Assembly: GCA_025174535.1 (NCBI GenBank)
Contig: JALBUN010000031.1
Span: 62,001-126,000, forward strand
From: Cantharellus purpuraceus
Taxonomy: Eukaryota > Basidiomycota > Agaricomycetes > Cantharellales > Hydnaceae
Length of the DNA stretch: 64,000 bases
Reading direction: 5' to 3'
Below, one piece after another: positions 10,958-22,678 of the stretch. The position numbers and the translations under genes are program-made. The notes below the pieces were generated by a model. The model was not told where the DNA came from. It saw only the letters and a list, made by a program, of their open reading frames with translations, and did not search any database. Each line of letters starts with the position of its first letter. Position 1 is the stretch's first letter.

Positions 10958-12364
10958 TGTATGGGAACCACCTTTTCCCTATCAAATCCTATTTATGCAG
11001 CACCAATGTGCTATACTTTGCTTTTCCATTCCTAAATATCAGCATATATTTGGTGCTTGTACCTGGAATGGACTTATTCAAATATTCTCTATTTTTCCAT
11101 ATTTTTTCAGGAATATTCCATGCAGAACTCAGCCCAGAATGATTTATTTCTGCTGTGCTACAGTTGTGGACCCATAGGCACCCACAAACCTTCACACAGC
11201 CGGCTCTCCCCCTTTGGACCAGGCATTCGGCCTGAATTCAAGCTCAGATGTCTCTGATCAATAAATATTCTCTAACTTGACAACCACAGCCTCTCAGGGC
11301 ACTATTTTCTGTGGAGATCATCACCTGAGATGGGGCTATGCATGGCTGTGCAAACCAGTGCAGAAAACAGGGTGGACACCCTTCTTTTTGCCTGATCAGT
11401 GCCTAGTTCAGGGATCAGATCAGGTGATTGCCTTGGAATATTCTACCCCTTTCCATAACATTCTAGCTGTTTCCTTCTATTATTAGATAGAACCTTCCAG
11501 AACCATTATTCAGCTTCTGATCAGTGTTAGTGCAGTGATCAGAACCTGTGATTGGCTTGGAATATTCTACCCCTTTCTTCCACCTTTCACTACCTTCCAG
11601 TAGTTTCCATCTATTAATGGGTAGAATATTCCAGAAGCATTAGTCAGCCCCTGTAAATACAATATATAAGGAGGTCATTCTGCCTCTGAAATAGCAACAT
11701 ATTCTACCACTTCTACCCATCTTCTGCACACCAGTGTGACTAGAGTGACATACAGTGTCATCCTCTATCTCAGTAACTGTTGATTACCAGTTCAAGGATC
11801 TTTTACAGTTGTGTAACTGTACTTGATTGCACTCAAAGTAGTGATATTCCTGCTTTGGGCATGAGTGTAGTATCTACCTCATGTGACTATGAATCTACAG
11901 GGTGAGATTGTCTGTCAATAGTCCTGCCATTAGTCCTCTTGTTTAAGTAACTAGTGTGTACTGCCTTTGCAGAGCATTAGAAACTTGAACTCATGTGAAG
12001 CAGTTGCTAGACTACTTCACACATTGCTGTTACCCACTTCAGAGTGCCACTGGTTGGATGGTTGGATTCATCCACCTACTTCCTTTAGCCTCTAAGTGCA
12101 TTCCCCTCTTTTTGGAATATCTGGACCCCTAAGCATCTGTGAACTCTAGACTCTGGAATTCTTATTCATTTCTTGCTGCTAAGAAACATATTACTTTTCT
12201 GCGTATAGTCTGCCAATACAAAGGATTGTAACCAAAGTACAAATGTTAAATCATTTCTGAAGTTGTGCTGCAGCAGGGTTTGATATTCTTCTCAGCTGTT
12301 TATTCACAGAATTGTGGTGATTTAGAGTTTGCCCTAACACCATAATTTTGCAGGTTCCAAAACA
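10958..12364 (+). mobile_element. Family X LTR-like element, copy X1 (complete)
   Basis: A 1407-bp unit from TGTATGGGAACC to GGTTCCAAAACA, with near-inverted 12-bp ends in TG...CA form. It has a perfect 5-bp target duplication GTCAT (10953-10957 and 12365-12369). It splits the gag frame of gypsy B, and the coding resumes exactly once the element and one GTCAT are removed. The TATA box TATATAAG at 11663 sets the orientation as plus. No pol coding is present, so it behaves as a solo LTR. Confidence 0.88.
11663..11670 (+). promoter_or_regulatory. TATA box of X1
   Basis: TATATAAG lies about 705 bp from the left end and is conserved in copies X0, X2 and X3. It gives the likely direction of transcription for the family. 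Confidence 0.5.
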
Positions 12365-12692
12365 GTCATGGAAAATCAAACGGCATTGCACCGGGAATGG
12401 TTGGAGCTTGTGCAGATTGGAGCCATCAAATGGGTTGGGTTCCCAGACCTTGGTCCAGGACTTAGGAGCTTGTGGGGTACGGATGCTGCTGGTGAGCAGG
12501 GAGATGGCTTGTGCCAGATTCAGGGAGGGTGGAGTATCATCCTCTTTGTTGACACCCTCTATGTGGCCCATCGGTTCTTCAATGACCTCAGGGATGGTGT
12601 CAATGCTGGGAGCAGGCACCTTGACAGTTTGTGCATGTTCAGAATTGGCGGTGGATCGTGGCATTGGTAGAAGTACAGCAGTTTGAATATAC

Positions 12693-13316
12693 TGTTATGC
12701 ACTTGGTCCAATTGGGGGTTGGAGCTTGGGTCAGAGTCAATGGTCAGAGTCAGAGCTGGGATCGGGGGCATCGTGGGGGTCAGAATGGACTTGGCTTCAG
12801 CTTATGTGCTGCACCCTCACTAATACCGGTGTCTGAGATTTTGGAGGTGGAGTATGACTTAGATGGTTTGGATCAAACTTAGAAGCTAGGCATGATTTGA
12901 TATTTGAACTGGGGAATGAAGTCCCCAGTTGTACAACTTAAATACATATTTGAAATCTAATAATAGTTACTCCAGTGATGGGTCTCCGAGGCCAACAGCC
13001 TTACATGAATATGTCTGAGTCCGATGGGGATGGATGTCTGGGTTCTTATGGTGATGCTGATGCATCAATCAGATGGGTCTCCGAGGCTGACAGCCTTACA
13101 TGAATATGTCTGAGTCTGATAGGGATGGATGTCTGGGTTCTTATGGTGATGCTGATGCATCAATCAGAACTGGAGGCAGATGAGCGAGATTGATGGTGAC
13201 AATTGGACAGACTAAATGGAGATGTGATGGTTTCCAAATGGAGTATAGATTTCATGTGCATGGGGATCTGAGTGGATTGGACAGGGATCTGGGCATTAAT
13301 GAATATAGTCATAACA
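12693..13316 (-). repeat. 5' LTR of gypsy B with internal tandem duplication
   Basis: This LTR has the same ends as the gypsy A LTR but is 624 bp long. A 95-bp unit is duplicated in tandem (12977-13071 and 13072-13166), which accounts for most of the extra length. Confidence 0.88.
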
Positions 13317-14640
13317 CAATGCCAAGGTGACAGAGTCAAAAAAATAGTAAGCAGTCCTCTAGCCTCTGCATGGGTCAAGGGCTGTATTGGTACTCTCTAT
13401 GCGACAAACAAGGTCCACCTGAACACATCCACTCTTTCTCACTCTGACTCTCACCCTCCTCATCCACTCCAACTCTGTTCCTGATACTGCTATACAAGCT
13501 TTAATTGACTCCAGGTCTATTCACTGTTTCCTTGATTCCCACTTTTCCAATCTACATAATCTCTGTATATACACCATAACTCCAATTCCACTCTAATTAT
13601 TCAATGACACTACTAATGCTATTATTTCATGAGCTATAGATCTGTCTATCCATTTTTCTGTCAGAGAAATCCAGACCATTACATTCTATGTTACTCTGCT
13701 TGATTCCAGCTGTGCTGTGGTTCTTGGACACAATTGGCTCACCCACTACAATCCATTGATTGACTGGGCATTGGGTCATATCACATTCTGTTCTCCAGCA
13801 CAAGCTGTGTCATCCTTGATGTCACCAGCAACTCTAGGTGTGAAATCATCTTCCACCTCTGCTGACTCCACTCTGATAGATACTCATCTACCCCTCTGTC
13901 TATATCAATAGTGGGTGCTATGGTCTTTGCCAGACTAAGCAAACTGGACACATCACAAACATTCCAGGTTCACCTCTCTGATCCAATTCTTCTTACTGCC
14001 TGCTCTGCTTGATTGGCTCTGCTGGACCTATCTATGGTTCCTAAGGAGTACCATGAGTTTGCTGACATGTTCAGCAAGTCCAAAGCTGACTCCCTAGCAG
14101 AACACCAACCATATGACCTCAAGATTGAGTTGGATGACAACTCCACCCCTCCATTTGGCCCTATCTACTCTCTATCCCAAAAAGAGCTACTGGCTCTCCA
14201 AACATTCATAGATGAGAACTTGGCCATGGGCTTCATCTGCCCATCCCTATCCCCCCATGGGGCCCCAGTCCTATTTGTCTGCAAGAAAGATGGATCACTC
14301 CACTTATGTGTTGATTTCTGTGGACTCAACAAAATCACCAAGAAAGACTGGTACCCAATACCCTGTACTGCAGACCTGCTCAAGAGCCCACGCAAAGCTA
14401 AGATCTATTCCAAAATAGATCTCTGACATGCCTATCATCTAGTCTGTATCCAAGAAGGTGATGAATGGAAAATGACCTTCCACACTCAATATGGATCTTT
14501 CAAATGGTGTGTCATGCCTTTCAGACTAACCAATGCTCTGGCTGCCTTCCAGTGGTTCATGAATGACACCTTTGCTGATCTCCTCAATGTTATCATCCTT
14601 GTCTACTTGGACAACATCTTGGTGTATTCAGATAATGAAG
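13317..14640 (+). pseudogene. gypsy C pol fragment (protease and reverse transcriptase)
   Basis: C aligns with gypsy A from about 2190 to 3510. Its protease is broken by several frame changes. The reverse transcriptase is open from 14013 ([13 protein letters not shown]) to TGA 14424-14426 and still has the Trp codon (GACTGGTACC) that is TGA in gypsy A. The YLDN-like motif near 14610 replaces YLDD. Similarity to A stops near 14640. The left end is interrupted by gypsy B. Confidence 0.85.
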
Positions 14641-16330
14641 ATTAGAAAGTGACAAAGGGCCTGTTCAATAGCCACAGGAGGTAAACAAGCAAAGTGTGAG
14701 TTCACAAGAGAAGAAGGTAAGGATATTTCAGTGGGACAGGTAAAAATATGCTGGTTTTCAGCAGCTGCATTTCTGATAATGGCTCCATTGGCAGTGTCAG
14801 TACCATTGCTAGAGTGAGGACCACTGTGAGTATTATTGCCAGTATTGGCCCAATTACAAGCCAGAGTACTATTGCAAGCATTGGAAAAAGAGCCTGCATT
14901 AGCAGGGAAGTGTGCACAGTCAGTGGAAGGAGTAGAAACATCCAAAGCATTGGTAGGGGACTTATGAGACTCCATGTGAGAAATACAATGGGGAGAAAGT
15001 AGTTGTTAGCAGATAGGAGATGATAGTAAATGTTATTTGGAAAACCAGACTTCTGGGGAGAAAGGAGGAGAGGGGGGGAACAGAGGGCATAGGAGGGATA
15101 GGAGCACATAGGAGGCTCAGGAGCTCAGGAGGGGATAAGGAGACAAGGGGAAACAACTGAGAGGGGAAAGGAGGAGCCCCTGTGAACTCCACAATCATCT
15201 GAACATTCACCCTAACTTTCTTTTGATTTATTTCATCATTTTTCTCTACTTGACATCAACCCCATTTCGTTTTCATCATAAATCACTTTCCCTTTATTCA
15301 AATGACACAGAACTTTTGTCATGAGTCATTAGCATGCATATCTTGTATAAAACATGACTAGCTAGATATTCAATGGATTAGAGAATTAACTCTCACTGTT
15401 TCTGTGTGTCTTGTATCTAAACTATTAATATCTGGAATAACTCCAGAACAAACATGTTTTTCTACAATCTTTTGAATATCCTACTAGGATGTTGCAACAT
15501 CTATTCGAATCTTAGTTTGCGAAGCCTAAGCTCTACTGGTTGATTTTCTATTAAGCATTTACTCAATTTCAAAGCATCAGTCCCTGCTGCATACTTAAAT
15601 TGTCAATATCTAGATGAGGACTACACAGAATCATTTCAAACTTCATAGGAAGACACTACTCAAGTATATCTTTTATTCGGCTGTGCATACACCCAGTCCA
15701 CATCACCTCCCCACTCCCTATTCAAATTCTACTTTACATGGAATGCCCCCAGCAAGGCACTGTCACAAATTTATTTCTCAACAGTAAATATTACTAATGT
15801 AGGCAACTGTGTACTTTCATGTACCTCCATTGATCATTGAGGCATGCAATCTCAGGAGCTATTCATATTTTGCAAACTGCTGAAAAATTGGGCTCATAGA
15901 GGCACACAACCTTGGGAGCTATTCATATTTTGCAAACTGCCAACAGAAATTGCCATATATGAAAAGAAATGGCCTCATATACAAAACCAAAGCTTTAGCT
16001 TTGGTAATTAATGACATGCTACTTGATAGGCAACAATACTAGGACCAAATACGCATCTAATCGGTTTGCAATTAGGCCAGACCGGTTCCCAGACTACCAC
16101 CTCCCTCATCGACCTAGTCACATCTTCATGCATCGATCAAATTCCTTGAATTAACTGGGAAGTTTGAAGTTGAAAGAAACTCATGGCTGGTTACTATGGT
16201 AGTAACGGTGCTCATCTGTCTGTACATCAGGCCATAAACCATGGGTGCTGGGAAGGTATGGTGGGATATTGTTAAGTGCTGAAAACTCGGAGTTTAAAGG
16301 AGTAGCTGGTGTTCGGATACTAGTGAGGAA
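14641..16330. other. non-coding stretch, probably old repeat sequence
   Basis: No recognisable gene is seen. The frame at 14628-14975 (minus) is rich in Asn, Ser and Thr and matches no domain I recognise. A GTATAAAAC motif near 15343 and the pyrimidine-rich sequence around it could be part of a decayed LTR. A segment of about 35 bp recurs at 15845 and 15905 (GGGAGCTATTCATATTTTGC). Confidence 0.4.
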
Positions 16331-16337
16331 GGGGATG

Positions 16338-16974
16338 GGACTTGACTGTTCCAGTTCAACTGGAGACAGATGGGGACAAAGAACTATTGAGTTGGATTGA
16401 GTGGACTTGGCTTCAACTTATGTGTTGCGCCCCCTCGAATTGTCGGTCCAATATTTTGGAGTTCGGAGTACGGAGTTGGATCAAAGATCCAGAGTTCGAC
16501 TTGTCAAGAAGATACTTGCCAAGAAGCTAGTAACCAAGAAGCTAGTAACCAAGAAGCTGATGGGGAATCTTAGTCAATATACGAACTACTGTAACATACA
16601 AGAAGTAGCCTGTATAAGTATGTAGAGAATTGAATGGTAAAACTAAAAGCGATAAGACAATAAGACTAATATGGAATACAACATGGAAAGGAGTTCGGAG
16701 TTCGGACTCATGTCCAAACTAATACTAAACAATTAGAAAGTATAACGGTTGTTGTAACCCATAAGAAGAAGACTACTAATGAGGAGAACAATGGCGGGGT
16801 CCGGAGTTGACAGAGGTGGAGTTGACAGAGGTGGAGTTGACAGAGGTGGAGTTGACGGAGGTGGAGTTGACAGAGGTGGAGTTGACGGAGGTGGAGTTGA
16901 CAGAGGTGGAGTTGACGGAGGTGGAGATGGAATTCGGAGACCGGAACTCAGTGTTACAGGATGTAACAAATTGT
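16338..16974 (-). repeat. decayed LTR L1
   Basis: On the minus strand it begins TGTTACATCCTGTAACA at 16974 and interrupts the integrase frame of gypsy D. The same start recurs at 60768 on the plus strand. Its inner half (16395-16480) resembles the gypsy A/B LTR (GGACTTGGCTTCAACTTATG). The left limit is uncertain. A 15-bp minisatellite lies inside. Confidence 0.5.
16803..16922. repeat. 15-bp minisatellite, eight units
   Basis: The unit is GGAGTTGACAGAGGT, with A/G variants at one position, repeated eight times in register. Two open frames across it (TEVEL repeats, and Gly-Val-Asp repeats) are consequences of the repeat and not genes. Confidence 0.9.
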
Positions 16975-19900
16975 CCTATTTGCATGCTCAGTAACCCCAT
17001 CAGTTTGGGGGTGAAATGCTGTAGACATGCGCAGCTGTGTCCTGAGCATTTTGTGTACATGATCCCAATATCCACTAGTAAATAAAGAGTCTCTATCACT
17101 GACAATAATTTCCGGTGGGCCATGTAGTTTATAAACATTTTCCACCATCAGTTCTGCAATGTCTTTTGCGCAGAATGTACTTCACGAAGGTACAAGATGT
17201 ACCATAGATGTTAAGTGATCAATAATTACACAGATCATGTCAAATTCCCCGTCTCAATTTGACGAACTTGGTAGTGGGCTGACAAAGTCAACGCCAATTT
17301 GCTGCCATCATCTGTGAGGTACTGGAAGTGATCTCAACTTTCCCATAGGTTTCTGATTAGTTGCCTTGCTTGTTGCGCATGTGTGACATGTCTGGCAATA
17401 ATCTACTACGTCTTTGTACATTCCTGGCCACCAGACATGTTCATGCAGGTAATAATACATTTTTCTTCCTGATAAATGTGCTAAAAGCAAATGTGCATGA
17501 GAAATAAGTATTTCACAGATGGAGGAGTCATTGATTTTCCCATTAGGAATACATAAAAGTTCACTACCTTGTTCAATCAAGTAGTATAGACCATTGTGAA
17601 CCGGAAAACCGGGATATCCTGAAGGCTCTTCAGAAATACACTGAAAAAATCTGTCATTTTCATAAAGACTTTTCAAGCAAGTAGGAAAACTAACTTCTGG
17701 ATTCATCATTGTTACAACATCCATGAATGTCGGTAGTTCATATGATGTATCTGAAGTTGGTATTACTCTGGGAGTGTGCACATCATGTTCATTTGTGTCT
17801 GTTATGATGTCATGTAAATTATCAATGTCACTCCTTGTATAGCGCTGATGCAGGTTACCATGATCTTGGAGATCAGGTGGGTTGGCTGCATCATGTGTTG
17901 ACACGTTGTTTTGGATGAAGCACACTCAACGTGCTTTTTTCAATGTATGGCGCTCTATGATCACTCTTTTTCTTCCTCGCTTGCTGATGTGACTGTTCTA
18001 CTTGCCGCGCTCTCTGTTCCATTAGCCACGATTGTGCTGTTTCACTTACAGGAAGCACCACAACACCTTCGGCACCCTGATCTCGTGCCCTATGCCTTGG
18101 GACACGCAAACTTCAATGTGTCGCAGCTGGGCTTTCAACATCATCGCATATTGCCGCTAGTTGTAAGTTCAGTTCATTGTAGGCTGCATTGCCAGTGATC
18201 AATGGACGCGTCAGCAATTGTAATGATGTAGGGATCATCGGTATGTCCACCTCATGGACAAGCTCTGATTCTGCTCTCATAATGCCCACAGGTTCATTGC
18301 TATATATCCACGATAGTGCATCTGCAAATACATTGGACGGTCTGGGAATATACTTCATTTGAAAGGTGAAATCACTTAGAACATCCAGCCACCTCTGCTG
18401 CCTCACTGATAGGTTCCATTGCATCATCAGGGACTCGATCGGCTTATGATCGGTATAGATATCAAATGTGATACCCATTGGTAGATAACGGTACCGCTTT
18501 AATGATTCTATGATGGCAAGTAATTCTCTTTCATGTACTGGGTAATTTTGCTGAGCAGGGTTGAATTTTCCAGACCAGAACGCGATCACATTTAGGTGTG
18601 GAGCTTTCCCTTGTGTTATTACTCCACCACCTCCCATTTGACACGCATCTATTGTCAGGTTCACAGGTCGTTCTGACAGATCAGCAGCGTAGTCTATTGG
18701 TACATGATGGGAGTCCCAATATTGTTGAATTGTGTTTCTCACCGATTCAAACGCATGCTGTTGTGTAGGTCCCCATTGCCATACTTTAGGTACTCCTGAT
18801 AATGTACTTAGTACACCACTGTCTAAGCACAGATTCAGGCAATTTTCTGCAAGATATCCAGCTGCACCGACAAATTGCAACAGTAGATTCCAGTTGGTGG
18901 GTACCTTCCATTTTCCCATGTCATCAACTTTATGTGGGTCCATTACAATACCCCTTTCATCAATGACGTGTCCCAGGATCCGCAATTCTGTAGCAAAGAA
19001 TTGAAGCTTATCAGGTGTGGATAGGTATAGTTTTTCATGCCGTAAAATGTCCAATACACTTCTACAGTGTTGTAAATGGTCTTGAATTGTATCTGAGTAT
19101 ATGACAATGTCATCTAGGTACATGTCCATGAACATGCCAATATATGCGCTAAAAAGGTGGTTCATCAAAGTCTGGTATGTAATTGGTGCATTACAATCAC
19201 CCTGCTGCATGACGTTACTGACCATTGTTCCATCAGGTGTGTTGAACAATGTTTTCCAGACATCACTAGGTTCTACCCGACAGGACTCATAGGCATCTTT
19301 TCCATCTATGAGAGACTGGTAAGAGTGCCTGCAAACATTCATTAGAATAGCTTGCTGATCTGGTAATGGACTAGCTGTATTTGTGTTTCATTCTCTATCA
19401 TCAAAAACTGTTCTCAGTCATGGAGTTCCATCAGGTGCCGGCTTCTTATTAATCAGTAGCATAGGAATAGCATTATGACCAACAGCATATTCCCATCGAC
19501 CTGATTTAAGGTATTTATCTCTTTTCACCCTCCATAGCAGCTTAAGAGCTTCTGGGCATCGAGATAGCCGGTAAGTGTAAATTTTCTTTTCATCAATAAT
19601 TGGAATCTTATGGTTGATTGCTCGTAGTGGTGGTAGTGGTGTATCCTCTGCAGCAACACACAGGTCTTTTGATTCCTCTTTCAACTGTTCTCGCAATTTA
19701 TCTAACCCTTCCTCCAGCAGCTCTGCTGTAAGACTGGTGATTTTTGCAACGCCTTCACCACTTATTGGGACAGCTCTTTGGAAGCCCACAGATATTTTTG
19801 ATGGGTTAAAGTCAAGTATGATTTTGTGTTGCCACAGGAATGGTGTGCCTAAGATAACATCATGATTTTCCAGATTTATGACATCAAACTGCTGGATTTC

Positions 19901-20425
19901 TTCTATCCCCTGAAATGTAAACAGCGGTTCGACAGAGCTGGTGATCATCGTGTGTGATCCAGTTGCTGCCATCTGGCAAGTGATTGGCTTTGTAAGATGA
20001 TCAGCTTTTAACCTTAACTGATCTACCAGAGTAGTAGATATGAAATCGGATAATGATCCACTATCTAACAATGCTCTGGCAGCATGTCCATTGATCTTAC
20101 ACTCAACAATCACTGCTTTTGGAACGATGCAATGAAAATCCTTTGGCTTTGATGCATTGTGCTCCATGGCGATCATGACATCAGGGTAGGCTTCTTCTCC
20201 TTGTGAGTTCACTGCTTTACGTCCCTTTCCCATGGGGCGTAAACTATTGTGATCTAACATTACTGTTTCTGCAGTGATCTTATTGAATGTATGCCACAGG
20301 TAACTTGTGTTATCTTGGGGGGCTATGCAAGCTAACTCTAACTGATATTGTCTATTTGCAGCAGTTCCCAAATTCTGTAAACGAGGTATGTCAACTACTG
20401 CTGCCTGAATACCAGGTGGTCTCAC
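16975..20425 (-). pseudogene. gypsy D pol: protease, RT, RNase H and integrase, broken
   Basis: This is a second gypsy family on the minus strand. The protease shows ALLDSGSLSDF (about 20070). The reverse transcriptase has YLDDIVIYSD (about 19085-19120), RNase H has TIDACQMGGG and VHERELLAI, and the integrase H2C2 finger is about 17340-17480 (WWPGMYKDVVDYCQTCHTC). The integrase core reads to VTEHANRTI before L1 interrupts it. TGA codons break the frame near 19420 and 19390, where the family commonly has Arg, and near 17306. The order PR-RT-RH-IN confirms gypsy. No chromodomain remains. Confidence 0.85.
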
Positions 20426-20506
20426 TGTACTTTGTTGAGGGCAGTCACGAGCTAAGTGTCCCCTCTGTTCACAAAGGAAGCACTGATTGTTTGCCCTTAG
20501 TTCACC

Positions 20507-22456
20507 TCATTTTTCACTTGATAATTTCAGTCTACCAGATGGGCTGCTTATATTGGTACGTCGCTGATTATATCCATTTCTAGCAATTTGATCCCATGGA
20601 CGTTGAGTAATAGTCCTGTGCCCTCCAGTTATGTTATTTGACTGACTTTGATTTCTCTGTTGTAGAGCTTTTCCTGTCATATTTAAATTTGGTGCCATGG
20701 ATCTATTATATCCATCTCGTCGTTGTGGTTGAAAACCACTCTTTCCTACTTCTGAATTTCCATTGTGAGTGCTTTCCCTAGCTGCTCTCCTGGCCTCATA
20801 GGCACGCAATTGCTCCATATTCTCATATCTTTCTGCAGCTATTTCTAACTCTTCTAGCCTTGAGAATTCTGGCATATACCAATTTTCAGTCCATTTCAGT
20901 TGGAGGTAAGCATTCGCTCCATCCCAGTATCGTTGAGTTAGTTGAAATTCAGTGACATTGGGAAGCCTAGCAGCCATTGATCGTAGTTGGCAAAGGTATT
21001 CCTTTATTGTTCTCTTTCCTTGTGTATATTCATTGAATCTGACATGCATCTGTCTCCTGAACACAGGTGGAAAACAGCAGTTGAACAGTCCTTGCGCTAC
21101 AGTTTCTACTGCCCAGTTTTTTAAATTTGGTGCGATGAATGTCATGAAATATTGCTCAGCTCTCCCCTTCATAAAGGCAAGCATTTGTTTCACTTTATGT
21201 TTCTTTGGGAAGCCAGTAATATCAAACCATACATTCACAGCATATGTCCATCGTTTGAATGCCTCAAAATCTGGTGATTTATCATAAGGTGCAGGTGGAT
21301 CTATCTTGATTTTGCTGGCCTGTTCAATCCTCATTTTTTTTCCTTTTTTCTATATCGCTTCTGCTTTAAAATCTTACATCTCCTTCCTCCCTCGCTTAGG
21401 GAGCTTCTCCCAGATGAGGTATCTGAATCTGATGAGTCAGACCCTCCTGGGTCAGGTTCTCCGGTAGGTGCAGCTATCTTTGCAAGATAGCTGGTGGGAG
21501 GTATCTGTCCGAGTGGATCCTGTATCTCTCTGGGGATTTCTGGTTGCTTCGGTTCCCCTCCAGGAGTAATACCTCACAACTGATACCATTTTTTGTATGT
21601 GTGTGAGAGACGGCATGTGCGTACACTATGTTTTCCTGTGATTGATGTGTTTTCACTGAATGCTTGCGTTTACTAGACTCAGTTGCTTCTGAAGTAGAGT
21701 CATTCAATGCATCAAGGTTTTCAAACTTTTCTGCTCTTGCATAAATTTGTTGTTTGATTTTCTCGTCTAGCCCTTCAACTAGACTGGTCATGAATTGTGA
21801 GTATGTTTCGTCAGGTTGCTTTCTGGATTCTGACGCTTCTTAGCTCTCCCTGACAATATTCAATTCATTGGAGTAGGCACCACATTCCTCCAGTTAACTG
21901 GAATTTCTCCGTAGGGATGTTCAGTCCCATCAAAGTCACTCCATCGGGTTCATTCACCATTGGTAAGTAATTGTGACTTTTCCTTTCTATTCCCGGTGTT
22001 CAAATTCTTGAACCACTTAGGGAAATACCTTGTCGTGTCTATAGTACCTCGATTCATTTTAGGGGGAGCAGGGACAGTTTGTGGAGGGGTAATATAGCCA
22101 CTCAAATCTACACGTCCTTTGTCACGCTTGGGGTGTTCAACAGTTTGCCCGATGATAAGCCTCGTATTCAAGGCCTCCTCTCTTTCAGAGGGTAATGCTC
22201 TCACCCCTGCTGAATTCTCAGGGGCGGTATTCTCCACATGGGAGGCCTCCCCAGGTGCATCAACATGCGCCTCTACTCCAGTCTCGGAGGGGGGTAAAGC
22301 AATATGCTCTGGAGCTACATTACCTGTTACAGTGGCTAGGGAAGTATCCTCCCTGCCCGTTATCTGACCATTGTTGTGGCCATCCAGTTCAACATCCCTC
22401 TGGGATGTGACAGATCTCGCCCTCCCGTGCGAGTTATTCGTCATCTGGTACGTTCT
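20507..22456 (-). pseudogene. gypsy D gag, broken
   Basis: The capsid-type core (Retrotrans_gag-like) is read at 20507-21334 (FKRWTYAVNVWFDITGF, then YLCQLRSMAARLP). A basic, Gln-rich tail follows. Frames 21474-21791 and 21950-22456 are the acidic, Pro-rich N-terminal part, separated by stops. The first codons lie at 28503-28515 (MSTRA), because copia E is inserted after them. A possible C-x2-C remnant of a zinc knuckle lies near 20450-20480. Confidence 0.75.
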
Positions 22457-22461
22457 TCCTG

Positions 22462-22666
22462 TGACGAAGATCACATGACTCGCCCTCAATGTGGACTCCT
22501 ATGGATCCACGACTCGGCAGGCCATAAACAATTTTCTAGCGCTTACTGGAGTTCACGCTCTTACTGCTGAACTCCAGGTAAGCAATCCGTAGTATTCTGC
22601 CAACACATTAGTATTTAATATACGCTCTTACTGCTGAACTCCAGCCTCCGCCTGCCTAAGTTGTTA
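22462..22666 (+). repeat. 5' LTR of copia E
   Basis: A 205-bp LTR with an internal direct repeat of about 22 bp (CGCTCTTACTGCTGAACTCC, near 22557 and 22625). It ends next to the primer-binding site. Confidence 0.92.
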
Positions 22667-22678
22667 GGTTATGGGCCC
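22667..22678 (+). other. primer-binding site of copia E (initiator tRNA half-molecule type)
   Basis: GGTTATGGGCCC directly follows the LTR. It is complementary to the anticodon-loop region GGGCCCAUAACC of initiator tRNA-Met, the site used by Drosophila copia with a cleaved half-tRNA primer. The ATG of the gag-pol frame (22671) lies inside this site. Confidence 0.75.

Larger units (their letters stand above)
8604..12664 (-). pseudogene. gypsy B gag in three pieces
   Basis: The pieces are 12365-12664 (N-terminus, MPRSTANSEHAQTV), 10263-10957 (capsid and basic linker) and 8604-8838 (zinc knuckle CLFCGKPGHQAKDC with all ligands intact). Read together they are collinear with gypsy A gag. Where gypsy A has the premature TGA at codon 12, B has CAA. 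X1 and Z split the frame, with target duplications at their edges. After the knuckle the B product differs from A (Glu/Ala-rich) before X0 cuts it off. Confidence 0.85.
8604..13316 (-). mobile_element. Ty3/gypsy element B, left-truncated by the window and filled with insertions
   Basis: B is a minus-strand relative of gypsy A. Its 5' LTR is 12693-13316 and gag starts at 12664. Gag is interrupted by X1 (10958-12364) and by Z (8837-10262), and its downstream part is cut by X0 at 8603. The rest lies beyond the left edge. At its right end the LTR abuts CAATG of gypsy C, into which B inserted. Confidence 0.85.

Noticed and set aside
16779..17138. Frames made of TEVEL or Gly-Val-Asp repeats on both strands
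   Set aside because: They translate the 15-bp minisatellite, and every frame without a stop in the unit stays open.
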